NCBI GenBank assembly: GCA_963807085.1
Contig: CAWEBB010000032.1
Location: 248,001-312,000, forward strand
DNA length: 64,000 nucleotides
Source of the DNA: JACKII01 sp963807085
GTDB lineage: Bacteria; Pseudomonadota; Alphaproteobacteria; Bin95
Direction of reading: 5' to 3'
A model generated the notes under the pieces. The model worked only from the letters and a program-made list of their open reading frames with translations. It was not told the origin of the DNA and made no database searches. The position numbers and the translations under genes were made by a program. This document shows positions 8,544 through 18,176 of this stretch, one piece after another; position 1 is the stretch's first letter; each line of letters starts with the position of its first letter.

Positions 8544-10241
8544 ATGAATGCGTTAGTAGTTCCCGGTGTCCGAGTGGAGGCGCGCTTCGATGTGCTTCCA
8601 CCCCTGCCGGCCGGATCGGGGGTGATAGGCATCGCAGCCATCGTGGACCGTCCTCCCAGCCCGGCCCGCCTGATCGGCATGACCAAAACCGCGGAAATTG
8701 CGGGCGCGGTCGGCCCCGGTACGGTTGCCTCCGCCCCTGAAATCGTGCATGCGCTGGCCAATGGCGCGTCGGAAGTGGTGGTCGCGCCGGTGCTTGGCGG
8801 CGGCACCGCCTCGGTCTCTCTGAACAACGCTAATGGGCAGCCCGCCCTGACGCTGCGCGCCCGCTCAAACGGCACCTGGGCGAACGCTCTGGCCGCCGAT
8901 ATCCGCGCGACCGTAGACGGCGGCGGCGATGTGGTGCGGGTCACCTTGCGGCTGCTGCTGAACGGGCGGGTGATGGAGGAATTTCCCGACTTGTCGGTGA
9001 CGCCAGGCGATCCGAACGATCTGTTCGAGGCTGTCAACAGCCGCTCGTCCTATGTGGTGGCGGTTGATCCCGGCTTTGCGGCGGCGCGCGCCGCGCCCGG
9101 CAACTACGCCCTGCCGGCCGATGGCTCGGGCATCGACGTGCCGCAGGAAGGCAACGCGAACCCGCTGTTCACCCTGTTCCCCGACGCGAGCGTCGACCCG
9201 ACCGGTGTGGTGGTGGAAATCGCCAATGCGGCGGGCAACCGGTCGACCGTGACCATCCGGCGGAACGGGCTGGTCGAGGAGACGTTCAACCGCGCCACCA
9301 TGGACCCGGACGACGCGAACCACCTGCCGAGCACGCTGCTGGCGTCGAGCCAGTTCGTCCACGTGGTCGAAGCCCGGTCACAGGCGGGGGCGGACGCCTT
9401 CCCGGCGGGGACGGCGGGGCCGCAATTGTTGGCAGGCGGCACCTCGCCCAACGTGGCCGCCTATCAGGCCGCCATCGATCTGCTGGCGAACGACACCCGC
9501 ATCAATCTGGTTGTGGCCGCGATCGAGCCCGGGCGCACGGAAGCTGACGTTTCAGCGATCCACCAGGCTTTGCAGGCCCACGCGGTCGCCCAGGCGGACC
9601 AGGGCTCGCCACGCGTCGCGTTCGGCAGCGTCACGTCCACCGAGCAGCCGGACCTCGACCTGATCCGAACCCACGCCGCCGGCGTCCGCAACCGGCGCTT
9701 CGTGCTGGTATCGCCCGCCGGTGCTGCGGGCGCGGTCGCGGGGCTGGTCGCTCGGATCAACCCGCAGGAGTCGCCGACCTTCAAGAACGTGCCGCTGTTC
9801 GGCATGGCGCCCGCCGACTACACCGGCAGCCAGCTCAACCGCCTGCTCGGCCCCAGCCACAATCTACTGGTGGTTCAGGAACGCCAGGGTAGGGGCGTCG
9901 TGGTGCTGCGCGGGCTCGATACATCGGGCGACCAGATCTCGGTCACGCGTGTCGCCGACGCCGCCATCCGTGAGACCAAGGCGATATCTGAGAATTTCAT
10001 CGGCCAGCTCAACAGTTCGGACGCGCGGGCGGCGCTGAAGGCCCAGATCACCGCGACCCTCACCCGCATGGAGCGGGCGGGGGCGCTGGTGCCGTCGACC
10101 GACGGCAGTGATCCGGCCTTCCTGGTGGATGTCTATTCCACCCAGTTGGATTTCGCCCAGGGCATCGTCCGCATCGACATCGCCGTGCGGCCGGTGCGCG
10201 CCATCGATTTCATCTACGCCACGATCCGCGTGAAGAACTAA
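8544..10241 (+). CDS. Contractile tail sheath protein
   Basis: A 565-residue sheath subunit. The N-terminus (VPGVRVEARFDVLPPLPAG) and the very C-terminal block (RPVRAIDFIYATIRV) are the strands by which sheath subunits link into an extended mesh. The middle contains insertion domains rich in beta-strands. Sheath contraction drives the inner tube through a target membrane. The ATG at 8544 is preferred over 8526 because GGGAGG lies seven bases upstream. It is the first gene of the operon, followed after 12 bases by a probable tube gene. There is only one sheath gene; many extracellular injection systems have two or three. Confidence 0.85.
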   Translation: MNALVVPGVRVEARFDVLPPLPAGSGVIGIAAIVDRPPSPARLIGMTKTAEIAGAVGPGTVASAPEIVHALANGASEVVVAPVLGGGTASVSLNNANGQPALTLRARSNGTWANALAADIRATVDGGGDVVRVTLRLLLNGRVMEEFPDLSVTPGDPNDLFEAVNSRSSYVVAVDPGFAAARAAPGNYALPADGSGIDVPQEGNANPLFTLFPDASVDPTGVVVEIANAAGNRSTVTIRRNGLVEETFNRATMDPDDANHLPSTLLASSQFVHVVEARSQAGADAFPAGTAGPQLLAGGTSPNVAAYQAAIDLLANDTRINLVVAAIEPGRTEADVSAIHQALQAHAVAQADQGSPRVAFGSVTSTEQPDLDLIRTHAAGVRNRRFVLVSPAGAAGAVAGLVARINPQESPTFKNVPLFGMAPADYTGSQLNRLLGPSHNLLVVQERQGRGVVVLRGLDTSGDQISVTRVADAAIRETKAISENFIGQLNSSDARAALKAQITATLTRMERAGALVPSTDGSDPAFLVDVYSTQLDFAQGIVRIDIAVRPVRAIDFIYATIRVKN

Positions 10242-10253
10242 GGGGACGGACGG

Positions 10254-10646
10254 ATGCCTACGATCTATGCCGCCAACGAAAGCTCGGTTCTGGTCGATGG
10301 CCAGCCCGTGGAGGGGGTGCAGGCGCTGGATTACCGCCGCCTCGCCCAGCGCGCCAATGTCTATGCCGTTGGCTCGGCCGAGCGCATCAGCGTGATCAGC
10401 GGCGCGATCAGCGTAGACGGGCGCATCCGCGTCGCCAGCGCCAGCCCGACCCTGGATGCCAAGCTGGGCGACGACTTCGTGCAGATCACGGCGGTACTGC
10501 GCCACGGCGATGCCGAGGTCACGCTGAGCTTCCAGGACTGCCTGCTGACCGAAAAGACCTTCGCCCTCGGCGTCGGCGGGCATGGGGAGGCGACCTATGC
10601 CTTCACTGCCACCCGTGTCAGCCAGGATCCGGCGCCCGGCGCATAG
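10254..10646 (+). CDS. Probable tail tube protein
   Basis: A 130-residue protein predicted to be almost all beta-strand, placed directly after the sheath gene where the inner tube subunit is normally encoded. It contains VLVDGQPVEGVQALDYR near the N-terminus and a closing strand EATYAFTATRV. Tube subunits are beta-barrels that stack as hexameric rings inside the sheath. It lacks the clear gp19 signature of Afp-type tubes, so the assignment rests on size, predicted fold and gene order. An initiator or other ring protein is the main alternative. Confidence 0.6.
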   Translation: MPTIYAANESSVLVDGQPVEGVQALDYRRLAQRANVYAVGSAERISVISGAISVDGRIRVASASPTLDAKLGDDFVQITAVLRHGDAEVTLSFQDCLLTEKTFALGVGGHGEATYAFTATRVSQDPAPGA

Positions 10647-10699
10647 GCGCTTCGCCGACGATCGGGTTTCTTTAGGGCTTCAACCAGGAGGTGAGGCAG

Positions 10700-11986
10700 G
10701 TGTCCGCATCCCTACACATCGGCGACGGCTTTGCCCGCATTGGCGGTGTGACCCTTCCGGCCAGGGCTACGGCTCGCGGCCTGGAGCTGGGGAGCGATGC
10801 CGTGCTGCACCCAATCCCGTTTGGCCTGCGCTCGAGGCTGGTGGCCTGGGGCGGCGATGACCTGCCCGAGCTGCTGCTGGCGGAAATGCTGAGCGGAGAG
10901 GCTGATGGACGGGCGGAGGGGATCGACCCGCTCGCCTTGCAGACGTTGGCTTTGCAACTGGCGGGTGCGGATTCCGGTGCACCCGGCTTCGCCGCATCGG
11001 CGGCGCTGGTGGCAAGGCTGCTGGGGTGGCCGCTCGCCGACATTAACGCGGCGGAGGCGCTGGAGATCGACCGCCTCGCCGCCAGCCTCGCGCCTTCCAT
11101 GGAGGAGGCAGAAGATGCCGGCTGGACCACGGTGCTGTTCTCCGGCGCGGAAAGCGCTTCCGGCGAGGACGAGTCATTGGAGTCCATGTGTAAGCGCCTG
11201 ACCGCCAACCTGCGTCGGCGCGCGAGCGAGGGTATTTCCCGGGCGGAAGCGGCGGTGCTCAGCGCCGCCAGTCGGGCAGCCTCCGTGCCGCTTACTGCGC
11301 AGAGCGAGGAAACACCGGCCGTTGCCACGCGGAGCGACCCACCGCCCGACCCTTGGCGGCAGTCGGACCCGCCGCCCGATCCCTGGTGGGCGCTGGCGGC
11401 TTCGACCAGCCAACCCCCCGGCTTCAGGACCGCGCCAGTACCTGTCTCAGCCCCAGCTTCCCGCTTTGCGCAGCCTGTCTCAGCGCGCGGTCCCGATGCC
11501 GCCGTCTGGGCGCAACCGGAAATTGACGGCAATCCGGCGCTGGCCTATCGGACAGGGCCGGAGACGGCCTCCGTGCAACAAGGCCAACCCCAGGCTGCCG
11601 CCGATCCGGAGCCCGCCCCGGCGGCCGAACAGACCGTGCCGCTGCCGCCAGCGGGAATTGCCCACGCCGCCGGCGGCGCCGGCTTTCCGGCAGCCGTTGA
11701 GCGGCACGGGCAGCGCGAACCGTTCATCCGGCCCAATAGCCCGGTGAGCCGTCAGCCGTTGTCTGCGTTTGCCCGCCCATCCACTCCCACCCGCTCCGAC
11801 CTGTTCTGGCAGGCCGTCGCACCGGAGGCGCCGGCTGCGCATCAGCCTGCGTCCTTCGAAACGCAACACACGGCTCGGCCTCAGCCATTGCCAATGACCC
11901 AGGCCGCGGCCGAACCGGCGCTCGACCTGGACGGTATCGCGGACGCCCTGAACGCCATCGCCGATTTGCGGGGAGTGGCGCGCTGA
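10700..11986 (+). CDS. Tail-assembly-like protein with Pro/Ala-rich tail
   Basis: A 428-residue protein with two parts. Residues 1 to about 200 look globular and alpha-helical (for example IPFGLRSRLVAWGGDDLPELLLAEML). The rest is low-complexity Pro/Ala/Gln sequence with a doubled SDPPPDPW motif, ending in a short helix. Its place between tube and hub genes matches that of tail assembly chaperones, but no family is recognised. The GTG at 10700 is chosen because AGGAGG sits at the right distance; the GTG at 10691 would overlap that site. The stop overlaps the next start (TGATG). The disordered tail could bind the helical or tube proteins. Confidence 0.55.
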   Translation: MSASLHIGDGFARIGGVTLPARATARGLELGSDAVLHPIPFGLRSRLVAWGGDDLPELLLAEMLSGEADGRAEGIDPLALQTLALQLAGADSGAPGFAASAALVARLLGWPLADINAAEALEIDRLAASLAPSMEEAEDAGWTTVLFSGAESASGEDESLESMCKRLTANLRRRASEGISRAEAAVLSAASRAASVPLTAQSEETPAVATRSDPPPDPWRQSDPPPDPWWALAASTSQPPGFRTAPVPVSAPASRFAQPVSARGPDAAVWAQPEIDGNPALAYRTGPETASVQQGQPQAAADPEPAPAAEQTVPLPPAGIAHAAGGAGFPAAVERHGQREPFIRPNSPVSRQPLSAFARPSTPTRSDLFWQAVAPEAPAAHQPASFETQHTARPQPLPMTQAAAEPALDLDGIADALNAIADLRGVAR

Positions 11987-12645
11987 TGCCCGACGAACGT
12001 CCCATCCCCCTGCTGGGCGAGGTGCCGCTGACCGCGGTGCAGCGCATGGAGCATAGGCTGGACGCAGGCTTTGCCTCGCAGAACGTGATCGGGCTGCCCG
12101 GGCAGGTGCAGCAGCATCTCGGCCGCGCCTCCCACACCATCCGCCTTCAGGGTACCCTCCAGGGCGACACCTATGCTGACGATCTGGCCGCGCTTCAGAC
12201 CGCCGCGGCGGATGCCGTGCCGCTGACCTTTGCCGCCGACATCGTCACCGCGCTGGAACTGGACGCGGTGGTGGTAGAACGCTTCCACGTGGTTGAAAGC
12301 GCCGGGGAGTACCAGCAGGCACGCTATGAAATGCTGCTGCGGGAAGACCCGCCCCTGCCGGAGCCGGCGGAGGTGTCTGGCTTTGGTGGGCTCGACGAAT
12401 TCGGCGTCGGCGATTTGGGCTTTGACACGGACATAATGGGCGACCTGACCGATCTGGCGGGCGATATCGCCGGCGCGGTCGAAGGGGCGCTGGATGCGGT
12501 GGCGGCGCTGGAGGCGCTGGCGGGACTCGGCGATCTGGGCTTTGGCGGCGAATTGCAGCCGCTCGAAGACAGCGTCGCCCGGATCGGCGAGGCCGGCTCC
12601 GGCTTCCGTGATGCCATCGGCGACTTGGGGAGCCTGTTCGGATGA
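11986..12645 (+). CDS. Baseplate hub-associated protein, DNA-circularisation-domain-like
   Basis: A 219-residue protein. The N-terminal 120 residues (including LTAVQRMEHRLDAGFASQNVIG, interrupted here only by naming) resemble the N-terminal domain of Mu-type DNA circularisation/tail hub proteins: an antiparallel sheet followed by YEMLLREDPP. The C-terminal 90 residues are Gly/Asp/Ala-rich and probably helical (GDLTDLAGDIAGAVEGALDA). It is encoded between the tail-assembly-like gene and the gpD-like hub, with an ATGA overlap into the latter. This suggests a hub or LysM/gp53-like adaptor role. Family assignment is tentative. Confidence 0.5.
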   Translation: MPDERPIPLLGEVPLTAVQRMEHRLDAGFASQNVIGLPGQVQQHLGRASHTIRLQGTLQGDTYADDLAALQTAAADAVPLTFAADIVTALELDAVVVERFHVVESAGEYQQARYEMLLREDPPLPEPAEVSGFGGLDEFGVGDLGFDTDIMGDLTDLAGDIAGAVEGALDAVAALEALAGLGDLGFGGELQPLEDSVARIGEAGSGFRDAIGDLGSLFG

Positions 12646-13652
12646 GTCTCGCCCTCGCCATCGACGCCCGCTTCGGCAACAAGCGTTATGAGAGCCATGT
12701 GAGCGCCCTGGTCGTGGACCTGGGTCTGCTACCCGGCGTGAACAGCGTTATCGCCCGCCTGCCCCGCGCCGTGCCGGTGGACGCCGCGCCGGGCGATCCG
12801 GCCGACCTGACCCTCGACAATGGCGAGGAGGAGGCGTTGGTGCTCACCGGTCTGACCCGCTCCGTCGCCCGCGGACTGGCGGAGACTCAGGTGACGGCGG
12901 TCGATGCGGGGGCCGCGCTTGCCGCGACGCGCCCGGCCGCCAGCTATAGCGGCCAGTCCGCCGGAGACATTATCAGCGGCCTTGCCGGCGAGGCGGGGTT
13001 GGATATGGGCCGCTCGACCCTCGGCGGCGAGCGGTTCGAAAGCTATGTCGCCACCCAGGGCCGAACCGGCGCGGAACACGTGGCCCGGCTTGCGCTTTAC
13101 GGTGGCGGTATCGCCATGGTGGAGGCGGATGGCAGCCTCGCCGCCGTCGCCTATCCCGAGCCGCCCGCGAGCCGCGCGCTGCGCTACGGCCGCGAAATCC
13201 TCGCCTATCAGGTGACCGATACCGCGCCGGGCGCCTCGACCGTGCCGATAGGGGCCGGTGTCGGCCCTGCCGGCGATCCGCGCGCCCTTATCCCCTCAAC
13301 CGAAGCCATCAGCGGGGGTGCGCCGGAGCCTTCCGCCACCGTGCGCTGGCGGCCCGAAGGCGCGCTCCGCTCCCAGGGCGCGCAACGGGCCGCGGCCGAG
13401 GCTGCCGACTCCGCGCATGGCGCGAGCGGCCAAAAGCTGACCGCCACCTGCTGGCTGCTGCCCGCGCTCAGGCCGGGCAAATTGGTTGAGGTGCAGGACC
13501 TGCCGGACGGGATTTCCGGCGGTCCGTGGCTGGTCACCCATGTGCGGCACCGCGTCGGTCCCATGGGGGCTACCACCCGCTTCGATGCGGTTTCCGGCGA
13601 GGGCGGGGGCCTGCTCGCCGGCCTGCTCGGCGCGCTGGGAGGGCTGCTATGA
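12642..13652 (+). CDS. Baseplate hub protein, gpD/gp27-like (late control D family)
   Basis: A 336-residue protein resembling phage late-control gene D proteins, which form the trimeric hub between tube and spike. It begins with a beta-domain (RFGNKRYESHVSALVVDLGL), followed by the middle SGQSAGDIISGLAGEAGL segment typical of the family. A C-terminal part (LRPGKLVEVQDLP, then GPWLVTHVRH) matches the second tube-like domain. It overlaps its neighbours by four bases on both sides. Hub and spike are separate genes here, as in P2 and Mu, rather than the fused VgrG form common in type VI and many extracellular systems. Confidence 0.75.
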   Translation: MSLALAIDARFGNKRYESHVSALVVDLGLLPGVNSVIARLPRAVPVDAAPGDPADLTLDNGEEEALVLTGLTRSVARGLAETQVTAVDAGAALAATRPAASYSGQSAGDIISGLAGEAGLDMGRSTLGGERFESYVATQGRTGAEHVARLALYGGGIAMVEADGSLAAVAYPEPPASRALRYGREILAYQVTDTAPGASTVPIGAGVGPAGDPRALIPSTEAISGGAPEPSATVRWRPEGALRSQGAQRAAAEAADSAHGASGQKLTATCWLLPALRPGKLVEVQDLPDGISGGPWLVTHVRHRVGPMGATTRFDAVSGEGGGLLAGLLGALGGLL

Positions 13653-14311
13653 GTAACCGCCTCTACGAAGCCGTCGCCCGCATCGCCCGGCACGAGGTCG
13701 AGGCCCGCACCTATGTCTCGCTGGGATTGGTGACGGCGGTACACACCGCGGCGGCGGGCGGCGGCGACTATGCCGCCGACGTGCAGTTGCGCGACCTGGG
13801 GCTGGCCCTGCCCAAGGTGCCGGTCGCGACCGGCGCGCTGGGCTTCGCCGCGACACTCGCGGTCGGCGACCTGGTGCTGGTGACTTTTGTCGAGGGTGAT
13901 GTGAACGCGCCCGTTATCCTGGGACGCCTCTATAACGCCGATCTCTCGCCGCCGCAGATTTCCGAAGGGCAGGTGGCCCTGCAACTGCCGCCCGGCGAAG
14001 GCTCGCCCGCACCGCTGGATCTGCTGCTGGACCAGAACGCGCCCGAAGCGGTGTTCAAGGTTGGCAGCAACACCGAAGTCAAGATCACGGACGGCGTCGT
14101 GATGATCACGGCCGGCGATGCCTCCATCACGTTGGACGCCGAGGGCTCTGCCGAGACCCGGATAGAGGTGGGGCAGGCGAAGATGACCATCGCCGCCGGG
14201 GGTGACATCACGGTGGAGACCACCGGCACGCTTTCCATGAAGGCCACCCAAATCGAGCTGAAGGCCGACGCCACCATGACCCTTTCCGCCGCCAAAGTGG
14301 ATATCAACTGA
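13649..14311 (+). CDS. Baseplate spike protein, gpV/gp5-like
   Basis: A 220-residue spike. Residues 20-100 form the OB-fold (YVSLGLVTAVHT, then DLVLVTFVEGDVNAPVILGRLYN), the diagnostic gpV/VgrG block. The C-terminal 100 residues contain short regular beta repeats rich in Thr and Ile (EVKITDGVVMITAGDASITL) that would build a triple-stranded beta-helix needle. The ATG at 13649 overlaps the preceding stop; a longer frame upstream is out of register with real coding sequence. It would trimerise below the gpD-like hub and carry the PAAR protein encoded next. Confidence 0.82.
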   Translation: MSNRLYEAVARIARHEVEARTYVSLGLVTAVHTAAAGGGDYAADVQLRDLGLALPKVPVATGALGFAATLAVGDLVLVTFVEGDVNAPVILGRLYNADLSPPQISEGQVALQLPPGEGSPAPLDLLLDQNAPEAVFKVGSNTEVKITDGVVMITAGDASITLDAEGSAETRIEVGQAKMTIAAGGDITVETTGTLSMKATQIELKADATMTLSAAKVDIN

Positions 14312-14712
14312 TGGGCGCCCCCGTAGCCACCCAGACCGGCCAGGTCGTCGCCGTCGACACGCACATCGTGCTGGTGCCGACACCCGGCGGGCCCGTGCCG
14401 ACGCCGCTGCCGCATCCCTTCAGCGGCCAGATCCAGGGCGCGACCGTGCCGACGGTGAATGTGGGCGGTCAGCCGGTGGCGGTGCAGGACTCGGTCGCCA
14501 TCAACCAGCCGCCGCACATTCCGACGCCGCCCGGCGCCAGCTTCCAGGCGCCGCCCAAAAACCAGGGCAAGGTGCTGGTGGCGAGCCAGACCGTGTTCGC
14601 GGGCGGCAAGGGCGTCGCGCGCATCGGCGACACGGTGCAGACATGCAACGACCCGGCGGATGCGCCGGTCGGCAGCATCGTCGCCGCGCCCGGCACGGTT
14701 TTCGCGGGCTAG
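14311..14712 (+). CDS. PAAR-like spike tip protein
   Basis: A 133-residue protein with the PAAR/DUF4150-like pattern: PLPHPFSGQIQGATVPTVNV, later GGKGVARIGDTVQTC, and the terminal VGSIVAAPGTVFAG. PAAR proteins fold into a sharp metal-bound cone that caps the spike and can carry effectors. No effector domain is fused here. Its start shares one base with the stop of the spike gene (TGATG), which fits direct partnership. Confidence 0.78.
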   Translation: MGAPVATQTGQVVAVDTHIVLVPTPGGPVPTPLPHPFSGQIQGATVPTVNVGGQPVAVQDSVAINQPPHIPTPPGASFQAPPKNQGKVLVASQTVFAGGKGVARIGDTVQTCNDPADAPVGSIVAAPGTVFAG

Positions 14713-14723
14713 GGGGCAGGCGC

Positions 14724-15158
14724 ATGGACCTCGGCACCGACCTGAAAGTGACGCTTGGACCGCCTGGCATGGCGGGGCAGGACGATTCCAGCCTGGATAT
14801 CCAGCAGGCCGGGCCGCTGCGCGTCTACGAGTTGCGCACGGTCTCGGGCCGCGAGAACCTGGGCCAGGCGCTGATCCTGCGCTTGCTGACGCCACGGGGC
14901 GCACTCGCCGAATTGGGTCACGCCGCCTATGGCTCGCGCCTGGGTGAGCTGATCGGACGGCGCAAGATCGCCGCCACGCGGGCGCTGGCCAAGGCCTATG
15001 TGCTGGAGGCGGTGAAGCAGGAGCCACGGGTCGAGGACAAGGCCGTAGGCTTTCAGTTCCTGCCCGACAGCGAAGGGCCGTCCGATATCCGCTTTGAACT
15101 GTCGGTCCGCTCCAAGACCGGCGACGTGGTCTCCCTGGACCTGGGGGTCGGGCTATGA
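14724..15158 (+). CDS. Baseplate wedge protein, GPW/gp25 family
   Basis: A 144-residue member of the GPW/gp25 family, the most conserved wedge subunit of contractile tails. The core reads SGRENLGQALILRLLTPRG, followed by GYGS-like LGHAAYGSRLGEL and the helix RALAKAYVLEAVKQEPRV. It nucleates sheath polymerisation at the baseplate. The ATG at 14724 follows a purine-rich site (AGGGGGCAGG); a longer frame upstream overlaps the PAAR gene and is rejected. It overlaps the baseplate J gene by four bases. Confidence 0.82.
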   Translation: MDLGTDLKVTLGPPGMAGQDDSSLDIQQAGPLRVYELRTVSGRENLGQALILRLLTPRGALAELGHAAYGSRLGELIGRRKIAATRALAKAYVLEAVKQEPRVEDKAVGFQFLPDSEGPSDIRFELSVRSKTGDVVSLDLGVGL

Positions 15159-16880
15159 GCGCCTTTCCCGACACTTTCGCGCCCCGGCCCTATCCGGATA
15201 TCGTCCGCGACCTGCTGACCAGCCTGACGCATGGCACCATCCGCGAGAGCGTGACCGTGCCCGCCGATGTGGCCGAAGGCGGCATGATCGAGCTGACCCA
15301 GATGGCCAACCGCCCCATCCGCCGGGTCTCGCATCTGCAAGGCGTGGTCGAGCTCGCGAACGGCAACGAAGTTCCCTACAAGTTCACGCCCGCCGATTTC
15401 GAACTGGTCGACCCGGAAGGCGAGGGCTTCAACACGATCCGCTTCCGCGACAAGGGCGCGAAGCCGCCGCCGGGCTCGCTGCTGGTCATCAACTATTACC
15501 CGGTCCAGATCGACCCGCCGCCGCTGACCGACCTGAATGTCGGCTCGGTCGCGCGCACGCTGATGGAGGCGGTTTCCGCCGAACTGGCCTTGCAGGAGCA
15601 ATTGCTGGACCGGGTCTACCGCTCTGCGTTTCTGGAGACGGCGGACGAAGGCAATCTCGACAAGGTGGTGGCGCTGGTGGGCGTGACCCGACTGCCGGCC
15701 GGCGTGCCGGTGGCCCGGTTGCGCTTCGAGCGCTCGGCATCGAACGGCCGCATCGTCATTCCTGTCGGTACCGTCGCGACCGATGCGGAGGGCAAGCTGC
15801 GTTATGCGACGCTCTCGCCGCTGACCCTGGAGCCGGGCGAGGCCGCACGGGAAGTGCGCGCCGCCGCCTTCGATCCGGGCTCGGAGCCCGCGCCCGCGAA
15901 TGCGCTCGACCGGCTGGAAGTGCTGGTGGCCGGCATCGCCAGCGTGACGAACCCGGCCGCCGCCGTGGCTGCCGCCGCGCCAGAGAGCGACGCCGACCTC
16001 CGCCGCCGCGCCCGCGCCGCCCTCAATATCGCCGCGCGCGGCACGGTGGATGCGCTGGAATTCGGCCTGCGCGCCGTGCCGGGCGTGAAGGACGTGGCCG
16101 TGGTCGAGGAGCCGAACGGCATTCCCGGCGAAATCCGCATCGACTTGGTCTATACCGAGGAAACGCCGGAAGTGCTGGCCGCCGTCGCCGCGCGCATCCA
16201 GGATCTGCGCCCCGCGGGTGTGCGGGTGCTGGCCCGGCACGGCGGCGGCCCAGCAGATCGACCTGGAGGTGACGCTGACCCTGGCAGGTTCCGGCGTCTC
16301 CGATCTGGCTGCCTTGCAGGCGGAGGCGCAGGCGACGCTGACCAAAGTGTTGAACGCCATCCCGCCCGGCGGCGCGGTGCGGCGCGGGCCGCTGCTCTCG
16401 GCCCTGCTGGCCGATGCCCGCATTCTGGACGCCACCATCCTGATGAGCCTGGATGGCGGACCGCAGGCGGAAAGCGCGCAACTTGGCCGATGGTAGCGCG
16501 TTGGAAGTCGGCGCGTTTCACCTTCCCGCCCGCCGCGACTGAGACCGAAGCCGCCGCGCCGGCCGTGCAGGCGGATGTTGAAATTCCCATCATCCTGGTC
16601 GGCGCTACCACGGCCGTCGAGGCGCAGGACGCGCTGCGCCTGGCGGTGGAGGCCTATCTTACTACGCCGCCCGCGGGCGGCCTGACGGTCGACGGCATGA
16701 TCGGTGCGGTCCGCGACGAGACCCGCTACGCCGTGGTTCGGGAGGGCGTGGCCGTGACATTCGAGGCCGCCGGGCGCTTCACCCGCCTGACCGATGGCCA
16801 GGGCAACTTATGTACTGCTGCAAGGCCAGACCGTCACGCTGCGCACCTATACCGCAAACGTGCAGGAGGGTCTGTTGTGA
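15155..16880 (+). CDS. Baseplate J/gp6-like protein (four single-base shifts)
   Basis: The product is a baseplate J-family wedge protein of about 573 residues once four extra bases are removed. The N-terminal half is continuous and shows DLNVGSVARTLMEAVSAELALQEQ and the RGTVDALEFGLRAVPGVKDV block typical of gpJ. The frame then moves by +1 near 16233-16235 (CCC), near 16487, at 16516-16518 (TTT) and at 16808-16809 (TT). Removing one base at each site restores a continuous protein ending in LRTYTANVQEGLL. The corrected length is an exact multiple of three, and the stop overlaps the next GTG start by four bases. Sequencing error is therefore more likely than decay. Confidence 0.72.
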
Positions 16881-18143
16881 CGCGCGCCGGCGACATCGCC
16901 AAGCGGCTGCCCTTCCTCTATCAGGACGGGACGGAGGTGCGCCGCCTGCTGGCAGTCTACGGCCTGCAGCTCGTCCATGGGCGACGACGCCATGCGCGAG
17001 GTGCAGCGCGCCCACTTCTTCGACCGCGCGTTGAATCTGGACGAGGTGGCGGCGCTGGCGGCATTGCTGGACATAGAGCCGGAGGAATGGCAGGGCGTCC
17101 GCGAGTACCGGGCCTATGTGCACGGCCTGCGCGATGCCATCCTTCAGGCGGGCGCGGTGACGCGCCGGGGCATCGGCCTGTTTACGCGCCGCTACATTAC
17201 CGGCTTCCAGCAGGCGCAGAATGCCCGCATCGTGGCGCGTCCGGCGGAACTGGCGACGGTGCCCGATCTGCAGCGCCTGGCCCTGGTCGAAAATCCGCTG
17301 ATCCCCCGCTACCACGCCGAGCCGCAGGGGCTGGAGCCGCTGGCGCGCATGGTGCTGGACAACAAGGGGCTGGACCCGGCCAATGCCGCCCTGGTCATCA
17401 CCGCGTTGGCCGAAGGCGGACCGGTTTATGCCCCTGCGCTCAGCAACATCACCACTGGCCAAGCGCTGATCTGGCGGGGCGTCATTCCGCCCGGTCAGCG
17501 CCTCTGGCTGGAGCCGCGGGCGGACGGGAGCGTGCGCGCCACGTTGGAGGCAGCGGACGTCAGCGCCGATCTGGTCGGCGTTGAGGCGCTGGAGCCCGGC
17601 GACGCAGATTCGCTGGTTCCCGCGCCGGCCCGGCCCTTGGCATTGCAGCGCGGCGCCAACGATCTCTGGTTCCAGCCGCTTGCGCACTATGACGTGCCCG
17701 GGCTCGACGCGGTGCTGCTGGCGCTCGCGGATCTGACGCTGAAGCTCGGGCGCTGGGACGAGACCGGCTTTGACCGCTCGCTGTTTTACATGGACCCGGT
17801 CGGCCGCATCCAGTTCGCCTGGGCCGAGACCGCGCCCGCCACCATGCATCTGGCGGTGCCCGCGGGGCAGATTTCCCATCCCGCGAACGAGATCGCCACG
17901 GCGGAAGCCGCTGTAACGCTGCTCCAGGACGGGCTGACCCGCGGCCTGGATCGGCTGGCGGCGGCGGGCATCCGCACCGCCGTCACCCTGAACCGCAACC
18001 GGGAAACCCAGCCCGCCCGCGACCGGCTGGCCCTGGTGCTGCCGATGCATGTGCGCGAGCGCGGCAGCATGGGCGCCGACAAGATGCCGGATGGCGACGG
18101 CCGCTTTGGAGTGAGTGATTTCAATGAATCGGTCTTTGACTAA
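16877..18143 (+). CDS. Tail/baseplate protein in gpI position (one single-base shift)
   Basis: This gene starts at GTG 16877, overlapping the J stop, with TRAGDIAKRLPFLYQDG. It changes frame by +1 near 16970 and continues as MGDDAMREVQRAHFFDRAL to 18143. Removing one base gives 421 residues. Gene order (gp25, J, then this) matches P2 gpI or the Afp12/13 position that joins baseplate to fibres. The body contains a repeated-looking beta domain (GQALIWRGVIPPGQRLWLEP) and no enzyme motif. The family is not recognised, so the call rests on position. Confidence 0.55.
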
Positions 18144-18176
18144 CTCCCCGAACAGGGGGTGGACCAGGGAGGCGTC

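Noticed and set aside
16233..16975. Programmed ribosomal frameshifting in the baseplate region
   Set aside because: There are five shifts, none at a recognised slippery heptamer, and programmed shifts in tails occur in the chaperone gene instead.
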